Source: Hymenoscyphus infarciens (taxonomy: Eukaryota > Ascomycota > Leotiomycetes > Helotiales > Helotiaceae). From it: DNA of 20,075 nucleotides. Position numbers and translations under genes: made by a program. A model generated the notes under the pieces. The model searched no databases and was not told where the DNA came from. It saw nothing but the letters and a program-made list of their open reading frames with translations. Positions 1 to 11,299 of the stretch are shown here, in pieces; position 1 is the stretch's first letter; each line of letters begins with the position of its first letter. The stretch spans positions 1 through 20,075 of the forward strand of contig LLCB01000582.1 of assembly GCA_001414345.1 (NCBI GenBank). Direction: 5' to 3'.

Positions 1-1420
1 GTAGTAAATAAGTCTAATTAGTTATAATAGTTATAAATAGAAAATAATTTATCTTTTTTATTTATTTATTTATTTATTTATTTTAGACTTATTAGTCTAT
101 TTAAGTCTAAAAGATAAATACTAAGTTGTTAGTCTATTAAGATATAGAAAGTATAAATATTCTATTAAAAACTAAAAAGTACTTAATAAATAGATATAAA
201 TAGCTATAGACTATAGACTTATAATATAATCTAAAAACTAAGACTTTTAGTATTCTTTATTTCTTTTAGACTTAAATAATATCTAAAAAGTATTAATATT
301 TTAGACTTATTAGTCTATTTATATATAAATATTATATATAACTTATAACTTTAATTATCTATTAAAAAGTCTAATAAGTATAGACTTATTAGTTTATTAA
401 CGTCTAAAAAGTGTTAATATTTTAAACTTAAAGATATTTATACTATCTCTTTAGTTTACTATATAACTTATATAACCTAGTAAACCGTGGTTATACGTAG
501 AATAAGAAGTTTAAATAGCTTTAAGTTCTTATCTATTTTAGAAATTTATATCGTAGTCTTTCTAAATTAGTTTAATACTACTTAGATTTTAATATAATTC
601 TAATCTAAATAGAAGACTTTTTAGACTAGACTTCTAGTTAATTCTATACGTAAGTTATAAAGCGAACTAAAGAGATATATAGTTTATTTTTTTATTCTTT
701 TATTTTTTTATTTATATATTTATTTTAGACTTATTAGTTTATTAAGATCTATAAAGTAGAGACTTATAAGTCTATTAACGTCTAAAAAGTATTTATACTA
801 TATATTTTATTTATTTATTTCTTTTAAATCTATTAGTCTATTAATATCTAAGAAGTAGTTATATTATATATATATATATATATAGATTATTTCTTTATTT
901 TAGACTTATTAATCTATTAAATTCTATATAGTATAGACTTAATAGATAGATATAGATTATATATCTACTTTTTAAGCTATAATATTCTATTTATTTATTT
1001 ATTTTTTTATTTTAGACTTATTAGTTTATTTAAAACTAAAAAGTATAGACTTCTTAGTTTATTAACGTCTAAACACTATTTATACTATATATAGTTTATT
1101 TATTTCTTCTAGACTTTTTAGTTTATTAAAGACATAAAAGTATAAATATTATATATATTTTCTTTATTTATTATATCTATTTTAGACTTATTAGTCTATT
1201 AAGATTTATAAATATTATATATAATTTATATATTTAACTTTTTTAAAGTTTAATAAGTATAGACTTATTAGTCTATTAACGTCTAAAAAGTGTTTATTTT
1301 AGATATTCTATTTATTTATTAAAAGGTCTAAAAGGTATTTATACTATATACTTTATTTATTTATCTATTTTAAGCTTATTAGTCTATTAAGGTATAAAAG
1401 ACTAAAAAGTAGAAAAGTAA
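1..1420. repeat. Degenerate AT-rich minisatellite
   Basis: A motif close to TTTTAGACTTATTAGTCTAT, usually followed by TAACGTCTAAAAAGT, then TATTTATACTATATA and a TTTA-rich run, recurs irregularly. Examples start near 80, 299, 380, 722, 758, 897, 1011, 1180, 1258 and 1370. The core TAGACT-TATT-AGTCTA is itself a small inverted repeat. Copies differ by substitutions and spacing, so this is an old array. It also contains (TTTA)n near 56-82 and (TA)n at about 865-884. The half-motif AGTCTATTA followed by CTAAAAAGT resembles the palindrome unit at the right end of the window, so the two satellites may be related. No reading frame of interest was seen. Confidence 0.7.
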
Positions 1421-2285
1421 AGACTTAATAGCTAGATATGAAAATTATATAGAATAAGGCTATAGTTGCCTTAATTAAAATAATATATATAATTAGAATA
1501 TAACTTTATAATTCTATTATACTTAATAGATATAAGTAGATATATACTTCTTATAAAGTTAAGAACGTTTTAAATAGCTATCTTAAAAGTTAAATATACT
1601 AGGTAATTAAAATAAGTAGAAGAAGAAGAATATATACTCTAGTTAACCTAGGTAAAAAGAGAATAGAAAAAATAAATAAAAGAAGTATAAGTTATAATCC
1701 CCTTTTTATAGAAAATATTTATATTATAACTAGCTATTAGTAATATACTATTATTACTTAATCTCTCTTATAAATAAAGAACACTTACTTACCTCTCTTA
1801 GCTATTAGTAATATATATATTAAATTAAATACTAAATATCTCTAAAAGCAATTAATATATCTTTATTTATTTTCTATAACCCTTAGTTAATATCTATATT
1901 CCTTATTCCTAACTAATAGTAACTTAATAATAAGTAGCGATTTCGAATTCTAATAAATGTTCTAAGTTAAAATATCTAGTTCTTTCTATTTTAAGATATA
2001 AGAGAGAGGTTAGTAGTATAGTAAGATTATTTAAATTAGTTATTTAAATATAACTAATATACTTAGAAGTAATAAGAGTATAGTAGAATACTACTTATAT
2101 TCTAGTTATAATAGTTAAATATATACTAGTATCTATTAGTAAATATTTAAATTATATAATAGGAATCTTACTATCTTACTTTTTTAAGTAAAGCTAATTT
2201 TTCTAAGTTATATATCTAAGAAGAAAATATCTTAACTTTAAATTATATTTAAGCTTTAATTAGATAGTATAGCTTTATATATCTA
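1421..2285. other. AT-rich stretch, no feature recognised
   Basis: No convincing reading frame, repeat or RNA gene was found. The base pattern is the same CpA-depleted pattern as its surroundings. It may be the eroded end of the element whose minus-strand relic begins just to its right. Confidence 0.4.
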
Positions 2286-2289
2286 TTTA

Positions 2290-2665
2290 AAATTTCTAAA
2301 AACACAAATATAGCTTTTACTTCTAAAACGTTAATACTAGTAGTATTAGAAGAAGAAAAACTAGACTCTTAATACTATACTAACTAGTAAGTAAATCTAT
2401 TAAGAGTTATAGAAAGCTTAAAGTTACTTATATTAATCTTATAAGTTAGTAATAATACTTAAAATTTAAGTTTATAGTTATAGCTAAATACCTTTATTAT
2501 TAATAGAACTTAGTTAATAAGTAATAATTAAAAGCTTCTTAGAAACGCTTATATATAAGGCTCCTTTTTATATCTTATATATACTTCTTTATAGAAGTAG
2601 CTTAAAACTATTAAAGTATACTTTAATTTAGAATTAATATAAGTACTATTAGCTATTAATATATT
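2290..2665 (-). pseudogene. Coding relic, unidentified (minus)
   Basis: Read on the minus strand from about 2640 downward, one frame runs for some 33 codons without a stop and then shows about seven stops in the next 70. All are TAA or TAG, as expected when RIP hits CAA, CAG or TGG. Short stretches look protein-like, for example KEVYIRYKKEP near 2570 and a Ser-rich run (SSFSSSN) near 2345. The product is not recognised. It may continue the minus-strand frame above it after a frame change, and both would then belong to one dead transposon gene. Start and end are approximate because ATG codons have been erased. Confidence 0.3.
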
Positions 2666-2669
2666 AGAA

Positions 2670-3190
2670 TTTTATTATTTAATATAGAAGGGATTTTCTA
2701 TAGCTTTTGTTTAACATAGACAACTTAAGAAGCCCTCTTCTAAATTTATATAACTTCTTATAATCTTCTACTTAACCTTTACTATAATATCTATAGCTAG
2801 GTTATATACCTTATTTAAAGCTTTATTTTAAGTAGAAAGGTTAATAGTAAAACCTAGATTTCCTTTTAACAACGTGCCTTCTTACTTAATAAAAGTCTTA
2901 GTATTATCCTCTTCTAATAATATAAATAATACCTTTTAAAGTAATTCTAATAGTATTTAATATGTTATAAAATCTTTAAACTAAATATATTTAAGAGTCT
3001 CTCTATTCTAAGTATTATTAAGAAGAGGCTTTAAATATTCTTTTATAACTAGGTAAGCTAATAGCTCTTATATCTTTTTAAATAAGAGTTAGTAGCTAAT
3101 AAGATTCTTTATATCTATTAAGTTCTAATACTTATATATAAAGCAGAATAATTTCTAATTATAACTAGTTAGAGTACTACTACTTTTAGA
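2670..3190 (-). pseudogene. Coding relic, unidentified (minus)
   Basis: On the minus strand a single frame from about 3180 to 2670 gives a Leu, Lys, Arg and Gln-rich translation once stops are read as Gln or Trp. It includes short basic runs such as KKARC near 2880, where an unmutated TGT is kept. The stop rate is about one in eight to ten codons, little better than background for this composition, so the call is weak. It lies head to head with the plus-strand relic starting near 3518. No domain was recognised. Confidence 0.2.
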
Positions 3191-3517
3191 GATATTAATC
3201 GTTTTTTTACCTTTCTCTACCTAGGTAACTATATAACTATATTCTCTCTTAAACTTAATAGAGGTTTTTAAGATTTTAAACAGTAGTATAGTACTAGTTA
3301 CTAATTATTATTAGAAATCGTTTTTAAGCTTAATAGATTATAAATTACTTATATATAGTAAAAGTAGTATAGTATTACTAATATAAGAATAGTATTATAT
3401 TATTATAAGAGAAGAAAGTATAGAGGGCTATATCTAGTTCTAGTAGTTACCGTTTTTAAAAAGAGATAAAAGTAATTTTAGAAAGAGGATATTTAATATA
3501 TATATACTAGACTTTAA
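3191..3517. other. Gap between divergent relics
   Basis: No supported gene. If the flanking frames are real, this is where the 5-prime ends of two divergently read genes would meet. No promoter motif could be recognised. Confidence 0.25.
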
Positions 3518-4258
3518 GAGCGAGTTTAAGTATATACATTTTCTCTATTAAAAGCGATTTTAGAATACTAGTAGATAATATTAGTACTATTAAGTAAGAG
3601 CGATTTTTATATATAAAGTAGAATAACTTAATAAAGAGATCTCAATTAAAGATAAAGCTATAATATAAATAACTTACTAACATCGATTAGTCTAATAGAA
3701 ATTATAAGTTTAAAGAAACCTAGTAGAGATAAACTAGAGCTTCTAACTAGTATTAATTAGTAACGTAGATATTACGTGTTTATAAAAGAAGGTAAGAGTA
3801 AATAAGTTATATTATAACCTAGTAGTATTAATAATACTAGAGAAGGTAAGGTTAGAAGAGATATATTAGAACTAAGTATATAAAGATTTAAGAGAAGATA
3901 AGGAATTATTATAACTAAGCTTTATTAATATATTTAAAGAAAGTAAGAGTAAAGGGATATTAAAGAAGGTATAACTCGTTTCTACTAAATACTAGATAAT
4001 AAATTTAAAGTATATAAAATAGACCTAGTAAGTATTTCTCTAAAAGTTAACTTAAGTTTACTAAGTATAGTAAAAACATTTTTTAAGGTTTTAAAGTAGT
4101 ATAATAGAAAGTAAATAAACTTATCTCTATATATAGCTTCTATATAATATATTAACTAGGACCTATATTAATAAGGAATCGTATAACTACTAATAGACTT
4201 ATATAATATATACTAAATTTTTAGCTAAGAATATAGAAAATAATATATTTTTTAGAGA
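3518..4258 (+). pseudogene. Coding relic, unidentified (plus)
   Basis: One plus-strand frame (codon starts at 3518, 3521 and so on) is clearly more open than the others. Over the 40 codons from about 3963 it has one stop, while the other two plus frames have ten and five. The translation is rich in Lys, Arg, Glu, Leu and Ser (for example KKPSRDKLELL near 3715 and TREGKVRRDILEL near 3840), which suits a helical or nucleic-acid-associated protein. Stops are TAA and TAG only, matching RIP at Gln and Trp codons. No catalytic motif was recognised. It might be a gag-like or accessory protein of a retroelement, but that is a guess. The frame appears to go on, less clearly, past 4260 through a Ser- and Pro-like tail to about 4680. 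Confidence 0.4.
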
Positions 4259-4363
4259 TAAATTATATTAAAACTTAAATTAAGTTATTCCTTCTACTAA
4301 GGTCCCTCTCTTAGCTAGTATTAAAGCTTAGATATACTTATCTAGCCTTATAATATTAGCTAC

Positions 4364-4415
4364 TATATCTTATACCTTATACCTTATATCTTATATACCT
4401 TATATACCTTATACC
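4364..4415. repeat. TATACCTTA short tandem repeat
   Basis: Imperfect repeats of TTATACC and TTATATACC fill this stretch (TATACCTTATACCTTATATC and onward). They probably arose by slippage. Confidence 0.55.
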
Positions 4416-4846
4416 TCCTTAACACCGATAATAAAGAGTTAAAGTTAGAATATATATAGAAAATAATCTCTATATTATTATTATAAACTTACTAATTAAA
4501 AGCGTAAAAGTACTTAAGAAAATAAGAATAACTAATACTCCTTAGTAGTATTTTAAGTATATTTAAGTTACTCTTCTTCTCTTTCTCTTCTTCGTCTATT
4601 ATAATACCTCTCTACTAATTAGTAGTAATAGTACTAAATTACTACTAAGCGAATACTAGAAGAATACTCGATTTTATTACTATAGTAGTGTTAACGTATT
4701 ATATATATAAATAATAATTAGATAGGTATAAATAGAGATATATATATTTTAGAACTAAGAATACTAAGCTAGAATATTTCTAAGAATATTATATAATTCT
4801 AAGAAGTATAAGAAGCTAGAGGTACTAATAAAAAGTAGATATAGTA

Positions 4847-4938
4847 GAGAAAAACAATTATAGTAGTAGATAATAAAAAAGGAGATATAATAAAGAAAAA
4901 CAATTATAGTAGTAAATAATAAAAAAGGAGATACTAAA
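4847..4938. repeat. 46-bp tandem duplication
   Basis: Two adjacent copies of a purine-rich 46-bp unit carry the shared cores GAAAAACAATTATAGTAGTA and ATAATAAAAAAGGAGATA. The C of AACAATT sits at 4855 and 4901, exactly 46 apart. The copies differ at only a few positions, and both keep the CpA in ACAATT. Because 46 is not a multiple of three, the duplication would shift any reading frame crossing it. Confidence 0.85.
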
Positions 4939-5170
4939 TAAGAAATAACTAAGAAAACTTAGAACTTTCTATAAAGAGATACTTTAAAGTAAGATTACTT
5001 AAGAACAGGTCTCTTTTAATAAAGGTTTATTATAGCTAAGATTTTTAAAAAATAGACTACTATATAGTTATTAGAGCTAGATAAAGGAGATTCTTTAGAT
5101 TCTTTATATTAGAACGTGGCTTTATACTCTTACCTAGTTATATTTACTAGCCTAGTACTACCTCTACTAC
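4933..5170 (+). pseudogene. Coding relic, unidentified (plus)
   Basis: Just after the 46-bp duplication a plus frame starting at 4933 reads on for about 80 codons with nine TAA or TAG stops. It contains a plausible stretch LDKGDSLDSLY near 5080-5110 and then a hydrophobic, Leu-rich end. It could be the downstream part of the 3518-4258 relic in a frame shifted by the duplication. No family was recognised. Confidence 0.25.
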
Positions 5171-5220
5171 TTTATACTTATAATATAAGTATAACTAAAC
5201 TACTATACCTATACCTATAA

Positions 5221-6680
5221 GTAGACACCTACTACTCTACTAGTATAACGACTATTAATCTTACTACTTTATACTTATAAGACCTATAATAGATACGTAT
5301 TTATTACCCTCTACTAACCGAAGTAAAAGTACGCGGTATAATAGAACTACTAGTAAGTAGATTAATCGAGTCTATTCTATAAGCATACTCTTTCTAGAGC
5401 TTATACGCCTACTCTCTTAAATAGAAGGTAAAGCATTTAGAAATACTCTTATAAAGCGTATCTCTAAGTACTTATAACTATAATAATAATAGTAAATAAG
5501 GTAGTATAAGTAATATTTTCTATAATATATAATTAGAAAATATTTAGTATACTACTTACTTAGTATATAACCTCTAAGATATAAGGTTATAAGATTAAAC
5601 CCTTATAGTATTATTTATAATAATAATAAGATATTAGTTTAAAAGGTTTATTTCTATTCTACTTTAAAATCCTACTTATCTACTAACTTTAATTATAGTA
5701 TATTAATAGTATTTTAATATAACTATTACTCTATTACTAAGCTTCGCCTACTCTTAGTATTCTATAACCTAGAGTCGATTATCTCTTATTCCTAGGCTTA
5801 TATTAACGAAAGTTATTACTATAAGCTATAAGGAGAGTTCTACGTTAAGTAGAAGAGGTTATATTATTTTATAGTATATAAATTTAAAGTTTATAAGTAG
5901 CTCTCTTTCGATCTTCTATATACTACTATTCTAATTACCTAAGTATAAAGAATAAGAGACGTACTTAATTCTTCGATTCTAATATAAAAGATATAATAAT
6001 ATATTACTTTATACTATATAATTACTAATATATTAGGTTTCTATTATTATTCTAAAACATTCGATTAATAGAGTAAGATCTACTAAAACTATTTAGAAGG
6101 TTTATATAATAAATATCTAGTTAAAGTATCTATTAAAATTCGATTATCTAACTATCTCTTATAATAGCTTTTTAAATATCCTTAAATAAACTATACTTTT
6201 AAATAACTCTAAGATATTATTCTACTTTATAAAAAATATAAGTAATATATAGCTATCTTTAAAATAGCTATCTTCTTTAAGTAATTTAAAAAGGAGTATA
6301 TAATTAGTACTATTCTTCTTAAATACCTTAGAGAGTATATATTTAGTACTATTATTAAGTATATTAGAGACTAGTATATAATCCTCTAATACTAAACTAT
6401 TTAATTTAAGCTTAACTAAAAGTTATATAATAGAAGAAAGCGTTTTAAATATAAATACTTAATAAAGCTATATATATAAAGAAATAATTATTAAAAGTAA
6501 TCTAGACTAAATATAAAGAGTAATAAGAGTATAAATAACTTAAGTTATATAATATAAGGTGTTTTATATAGGCTAAGAGTATTAGTTTTCTAAGGTATTA
6601 CTATATTCTTTTTAAGAGAAGGTAGGATAAGGAAGAGCATGTTTAAAGAGTATATTTAAGTTTTCTAAAGCTATATAGTA
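5221..6680. other. AT-rich stretch, no feature recognised
   Basis: No gene could be supported. Slightly more G+C-rich patches occur near 5320-5460 and 5740-5800, with several CpG. They suggest decayed coding DNA, but I found no frame that stands out on either strand. Confidence 0.35.
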
Positions 6681-6684
6681 TAAA

Positions 6685-6706
6685 GGGAGGAGGAGGGGTA
6701 GAAAGG
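6685..6706 (+). other. G-rich run, possible G-quadruplex
   Basis: GGGAGGAGGAGGGG at 6685-6698 followed by TAGAAAGG is by far the most G-rich run in the window. Four G tracts separated by single A residues could form a two-layer G-quadruplex on the plus strand. It contains no TpG or CpA, so RIP could not erode it. Confidence 0.45.
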
Positions 6707-6709
6707 TAT

Positions 6710-7175
6710 ATTTAAGAGATATATTATAGAGTTTTAGAGTATTAGTTTTCCTAAGTATTTAATAAAGAAAGGAAATTTATTAATTAGAATTAAAGTAGTA
6801 GCTTTAATATTTCTAGTTTCCTTATTATTATATATACTTCTTTTAAACTCTTTATTTATAATAATATTAAAAGCGTTCTCTAAATACTTAATATAATCCT
6901 CTTATAGTCTATTATTTATTTAGTTCTTTTAATTATTATTATTAGAATAGTTAAGAAGACTCTTTATAGTAAATAAATAAATTTCTAATTTAATTTTCTA
7001 TTTATAGCTTTCTATCTTATATAAGAAGAGATAAATAAGCTAATTTAGTAGTAACTTAAAAATAGATATAAAAATTAATATAGTAGACTAGTAAGTACTA
7101 GAAAATATAAATATTTAATTAACTTATTAAAGAAATAGATAAGTAAGTTTAAGTATATAAATAAATATATATATA
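6710..7175. other. AT-rich stretch, no feature recognised
   Basis: No gene or repeat was found. The end, about 7157-7178, is a simple AT run leading into the palindrome array. Confidence 0.35.
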
Positions 7176-7181
7176 TATGTA

Positions 7182-7400
7182 CTTTTAGTCTCTAATAAAC
7201 TAAAAGTCTACTAAAACTATAACTTATTAATTAATTAATTATATTTATATATATATAAATACCTTTAGTCTCTAATAGACTAAAAGTCTTCTAAAACTAA
7301 GATTTATTTATTAATTAATTAATTATATATATTTATATATATACTTTTAGTCTCTAATAGACTAAAAACCTTCTACTTTTAGTCTCTAATTTTCTCTAAG
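7182..7400 (-). repeat. Left palindrome array (inverted)
   Basis: Four copies of a 25-bp palindrome (arm CTTTTAGTCT, loop CTAAT, arm AGACTAAAAG) start at 7182, 7262, 7344 and 7376. The first and third have one arm mismatch each, the second has a one-base change in its left arm, and the fourth loses its right arm. Copies 2 to 3 are 82 bp apart with a 57-bp spacer. Copies 3 to 4 are 32 bp apart with the 7-bp linker CCTTCTA, the reverse complement of the TAGAAGG linker in the right array. The loop reads CTAAT here and ATTAG at 19-20 kb, so the arrays are in opposite orientation. A decayed spacer seems to continue to about 7457. Confidence 0.85.
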
Positions 7401-7494
7401 ATTCTTTTAAAATTAAGACTTATTAATTAATTACTTAATTATTTTTATATATATACTCTCTTACTTTTTAATCTTATAATATAAGATAGAATAA

Positions 7495-7800
7495 GATATA
7501 TATAAATCTTTAAAGATTTATATCTCTATAGATCGAAATTCCTTTTTAGTAGTATATATTCTATTTATTTATATACTTAGATAAATAAGATTAAACAAAG
7601 GATTTATATTACTTTTAAATATATATACTAAATACGTATATATATATAGAATTAGTAGAGTTATATATATATATATATAGTATTTCTTAATTTTTAGTAG
7701 TATATAATCTAGATATATACAAGCTAAATAGACTTTTATTATTTTTAATAGTATATATATTATAAAAGAACTAATATATTCAAGCTAAATAAGCTCTAAA
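7495..7800 (+). repeat. Direct repeat, left copy
   Basis: This is the longer copy. Its tail appears duplicated: the segment ending CAAGCTAAATA occurs once near 7720-7731 and again near 7781-7791, before AGCTCTAAA. It also contains a (TA)n tract at about 7662-7679. Confidence 0.6.
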
Positions 7801-8404
7801 TTATAATTATAAGAAATAGAAGTAATAACTACTACTCTATCTTTTTAAAGTCTTTCTATCTACTAGAGTACTATACTTCTAATTAGAATAATTCTTATCT
7901 TTAGTATATAATTATATAATTAAGTATTAAGTTATAAATAAGAAACTAGCTTAGTAAAAGATAAATTATAAGTAGAATTAGTTACTATATAAGAGATATC
8001 TTATCTATATATATTAAATATTATAGTCTTAAGATTTTCTTATTATAATAACTATCGAAGTAGTATATAAGTTTCTTCTTTTATAGAGTAACTAAGAAGA
8101 CTATCTAGACTCTTAGAAAATATAGCGATTTAAAAAAGCTTCTAAATATTATATATTTATAGTTTTAAAGAAATTTTTAAGTATTTTAAAACTAAATTAA
8201 GAGCTTATTTAGCTAGTATAAATTATTTAAATATATATATATATAGATATTTAATAAGATATTCTAAATAGTAATTCTATCTAAGTTAGTATATAGTATT
8301 AATTATTTCTTACTATACTAAGTAAATATTTAGCTTATAATATATATAGTAGTATATATATTTTAAGTTTATAACCTAGTACTATAAAACTAGTAACTAA
8401 GAAG

Positions 8405-8625
8405 AGATATATATAAACTCTTAAAGATTTAAATCTTTAGAGATATAAATCTTTTTTTAGTAGTATATATCTTATTTATATATATACTAAGATATATAAG
8501 ATTAAATAAGAGAGTTATATTACTTTTAAATATATATACTAAATACTAGTATATATATAGATATATTACCTTATACTTTTTAGTAGTATATATCCTAGAT
8601 ATATATAAGTTAAATAGGCTCTAAA
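8405..8625 (+). repeat. Direct repeat, right copy
   Basis: This is the shorter copy of the 7495 repeat, with the same ordered blocks and an end at GTTAAATAGGCTCTAAAG. It lacks the extra tail found in the left copy. Confidence 0.6.
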
Positions 8626-9033
8626 GAATTTTATAACGTTTTAAAAACATATTACTTATTATATAACTTAAGCTCTAATATATTATTATATATAGCTAAA
8701 TTTAAGTATATATATAGAGAAACTCTAATAATAGCTAATTAGTTTATACTTTCTACGCTATATACTCGCCTACTATATTTTAATATACGCTTTATATTCT
8801 ATGAATTTAATAGTTTAGGAAATATCTTACTATTAGAGATATCTTATAACTCTAAGAAAGAATACTATTATAGTTAACTATATATAGAGAATACTATATA
8901 ATATTCCTATAATTTATTAAATCATTTTAGATTATCTATTTCTTCTTCTTAAAAACTCTTTATATACCTATAGTACTTAAATTTATAAATTAGTGAAATT
9001 CCGCTATTATATAAGAACGATTATCTAAGAATT
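8626..9033. other. AT-rich stretch, no feature recognised
   Basis: No gene, repeat or RNA feature was seen. Confidence 0.35.
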
Positions 9034-9320
9034 AGTAGCTATTCCTTTTCTAAAGATATAGTCTTTATCTTAAGAGATACTATTTACTTATTTAAAAATA
9101 ATCCTTTATATAGCTTTTAGAGCTAGCTTCTATTCTACTTCGTCTAAATCGGATTTCTCTTATACTTATAAACTTTATAATAACTTATCTATTTTACTAA
9201 GATAGAGAAGGAAGTAAAAGTAGATAATTATATTAAGGTCTCTAACCTTAGTAGATAGGATTATATTAATTCTTAGACTAATCTTAACCTATAGATTACT
9301 TATACTTCTTAGTTAAATTT
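9034..9320 (+). pseudogene. Coding relic, unidentified (plus)
   Basis: A plus frame starting near 9034 is open for its first 31 codons or so (SYSFSKDIVFILRDTIY near its start). It then has about 13 TAA or TAG stops in the remaining 64 codons, passing a charged stretch KIEKEVKVDNYIKV near 9200. After 9360 a different plus frame is more open, with a basic patch YRKENRK near 9440, so either an indel or two exons is possible. The product is not recognised. Confidence 0.25.
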
Positions 9321-11280
9321 TTAAGATAAAAAAAAGGGAATTTAGATAAGAAATATAAGTTAATTACTTACTTATAATACCTTTTTAAATAACTACTATA
9401 TCTCTACTTAGATATTATATATATACTCTTCTTATATATAGAAAAGAAAACCGAAAACTAATTATTATAAGCGTTAAACACTATATATTTAGTCTTAGAA
9501 GAGATTTGTATTTATATCTAAGAAAGGATTAAATCCTAGTATATTCTTATATAGTAGATACTTAATTTAAGGTATAATAAAGTTAGTAGATTTAAGCTAA
9601 ATCTTAGATATTAAGTAGTCTAGTAAGGCCTTTTTCTAGTCTTTAGAGAGTTAGCTAATATCTTAATAAATTTATATAATATAAAGGTTTCTATTCTAAT
9701 CTAACTCTAGCTAGTTACTTATTAATACCTTCTATTTTACTTCTCTATCTTCCTCTACTTTAATAAATCTCTTAGCTCTTATTATTCTACCTTTTTCTTA
9801 AAGAAAATTATAGATTTTATTTTAATAGAGCTAAATAAAATTTAGATTAACTTAAATTATAGCTATAACTCTAATATATAAAATTTTATAAAACTCTTTT
9901 ATCTTTTCTTAATTACTTTTCTTAATAAGATTATTCTAGTATATATATTAAAAGATTATATATTAGATATATATTAGAAATTAGTAATAGGTCTTTATTA
10001 TTATTTTAGCTTAGAAGAATCTACTAACTTTAAGAGTCTTACTCTAGTATACTTATATAGTAGCTTTCTAATTTATAGAGTTATATATAAATCTTTTCTT
10101 AAGTTCTCTTTTATATACCTATATATCTTCTTCTATTATAATAAATAATATAGTATCTATAATATTATAAGCTAGCTATTATATATATATATACTATTAT
10201 ACTCTTATATCTTTTAGAGGAAGCGTCTTTAATATTTAACTAGTAGAGAGGAAGCGGTTAATAGAGTACTAGCTTATAAAGGTGTTATATAGAGAATCGA
10301 GTAAAGGAAACTGTTATATTACTTTAAATTGTTATTCTATAGCTTTAAAAGTAATTAAGTAGTAAAGTAAGGACTATAGTAGAAGTATAAGATAAGATAG
10401 TATATAAAGTAATAAAGTCTAAGGTTCTTAGAAAAAGTAAAATATAGAAAGTCTTATAAAAGTATATATATAACTCTAATACTCGATTAAATTATATAAT
10501 AATAAATACCCGGTTTCTAATAGACTATATCTAGTATCTTTATTACTATACTAAAAGGCTTATAAAGCCCTCTTTTATAAGTAGTATATTTATCCTCCTT
10601 TTTACTTATTTATATATAGAATTCGATCTAATTTAATAAGACTATTCTAGCGAAATTACTAACCTATTTAATAGAGGCTAACTATTAATAAAATTAAAAA
10701 AGTCCTTAATTTAAAGAGAAATAAATTTAATTATTATAAGTTAGATAAAAGGAATATAATAGTTAATTTAAAGTCTAAGTAAGAGAAGTAGCTTAATAGT
10801 AAACTAATTTTTTAACTAACTAATTACTTATTTATATTTTAACCTCTCTACTAATCTATTAATTAACCTCTTCTATTAACCTCTTTATTAGTCTCTCTAT
10901 TAATCCTTTTATAAACCTATCTATTATTTTATTATTAAGTTTATTAATAAATAGAATACGTCTCTAACTTATAAAAGTAGAAAGGAAAAAGACTTTAATA
11001 TATAGATAGAAATAAAGAGATAAATTAGAGATCTAAAATATAAAAGCTATTTTAAACTTATATAAAGAGTACTAGGACTTAGTATTAAGAGAAAATAAAA
11101 AGAAGAAAATAAATTAATAATATAATAAGAGAAAAGAAAACCTAGATATATTTATCTAATTTAGAAAACATATAGTAATATTATAAATAAAAGCTAATTT
11201 ATCTATTAAAAGACTTTAATAATAGTAAGATCTACTACTCTTCTTTCTTAGCCTAATCTAAGTCTTACTTAGTATAACGA
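9321..11280. other. Decayed AT-rich DNA, frames unclear
   Basis: Short open patches occur on both strands, for example on the plus strand near 9362-9540, but no frame is better than its rivals for long. The segment 10840-10920 is a pyrimidine-rich run of TATTAACCTC-like repeats. I see no RNA gene and no intact mobile element. Confidence 0.3.
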
Positions 11281-11299
11281 CGTCGGTGCTAAATCGACT

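Larger units (their letters stand above)
7495..8625 (+). mobile_element. Possible small LTR-type element
   Basis: Two similar segments in direct orientation (about 7495-7800 and 8405-8625) flank 604 bp. They share, in the same order, GATATATATAAA, an AAAGATTT block, TTTTTAGTAGTATATAT, TATATTACTTTTAAATATAT, TATATACTAAATAC, and an end close to AAGCTAAATAAGCTCTAAA. Direct repeats around a short, gene-free interior suggest a TRIM-like non-autonomous retroelement or two copies of one repeat. The TG and CA ends usual for LTRs would be lost to RIP, and I could not see a target-site duplication. No coding frame stands out inside. Confidence 0.35.

Noticed and set aside
9034..9900. A DUF3435-type tyrosine recombinase (Starship captain) relic.
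   Set aside because: The conserved phrases of that family could not be matched in any frame.
10735..10790. A run NYYKLDKR that resembles a RIP-altered CCHC zinc knuckle of a retroelement gag.
   Set aside because: The second Cys position reads TTA, which cannot come from TGT or TGC by RIP, and the His and last Cys positions do not fit.
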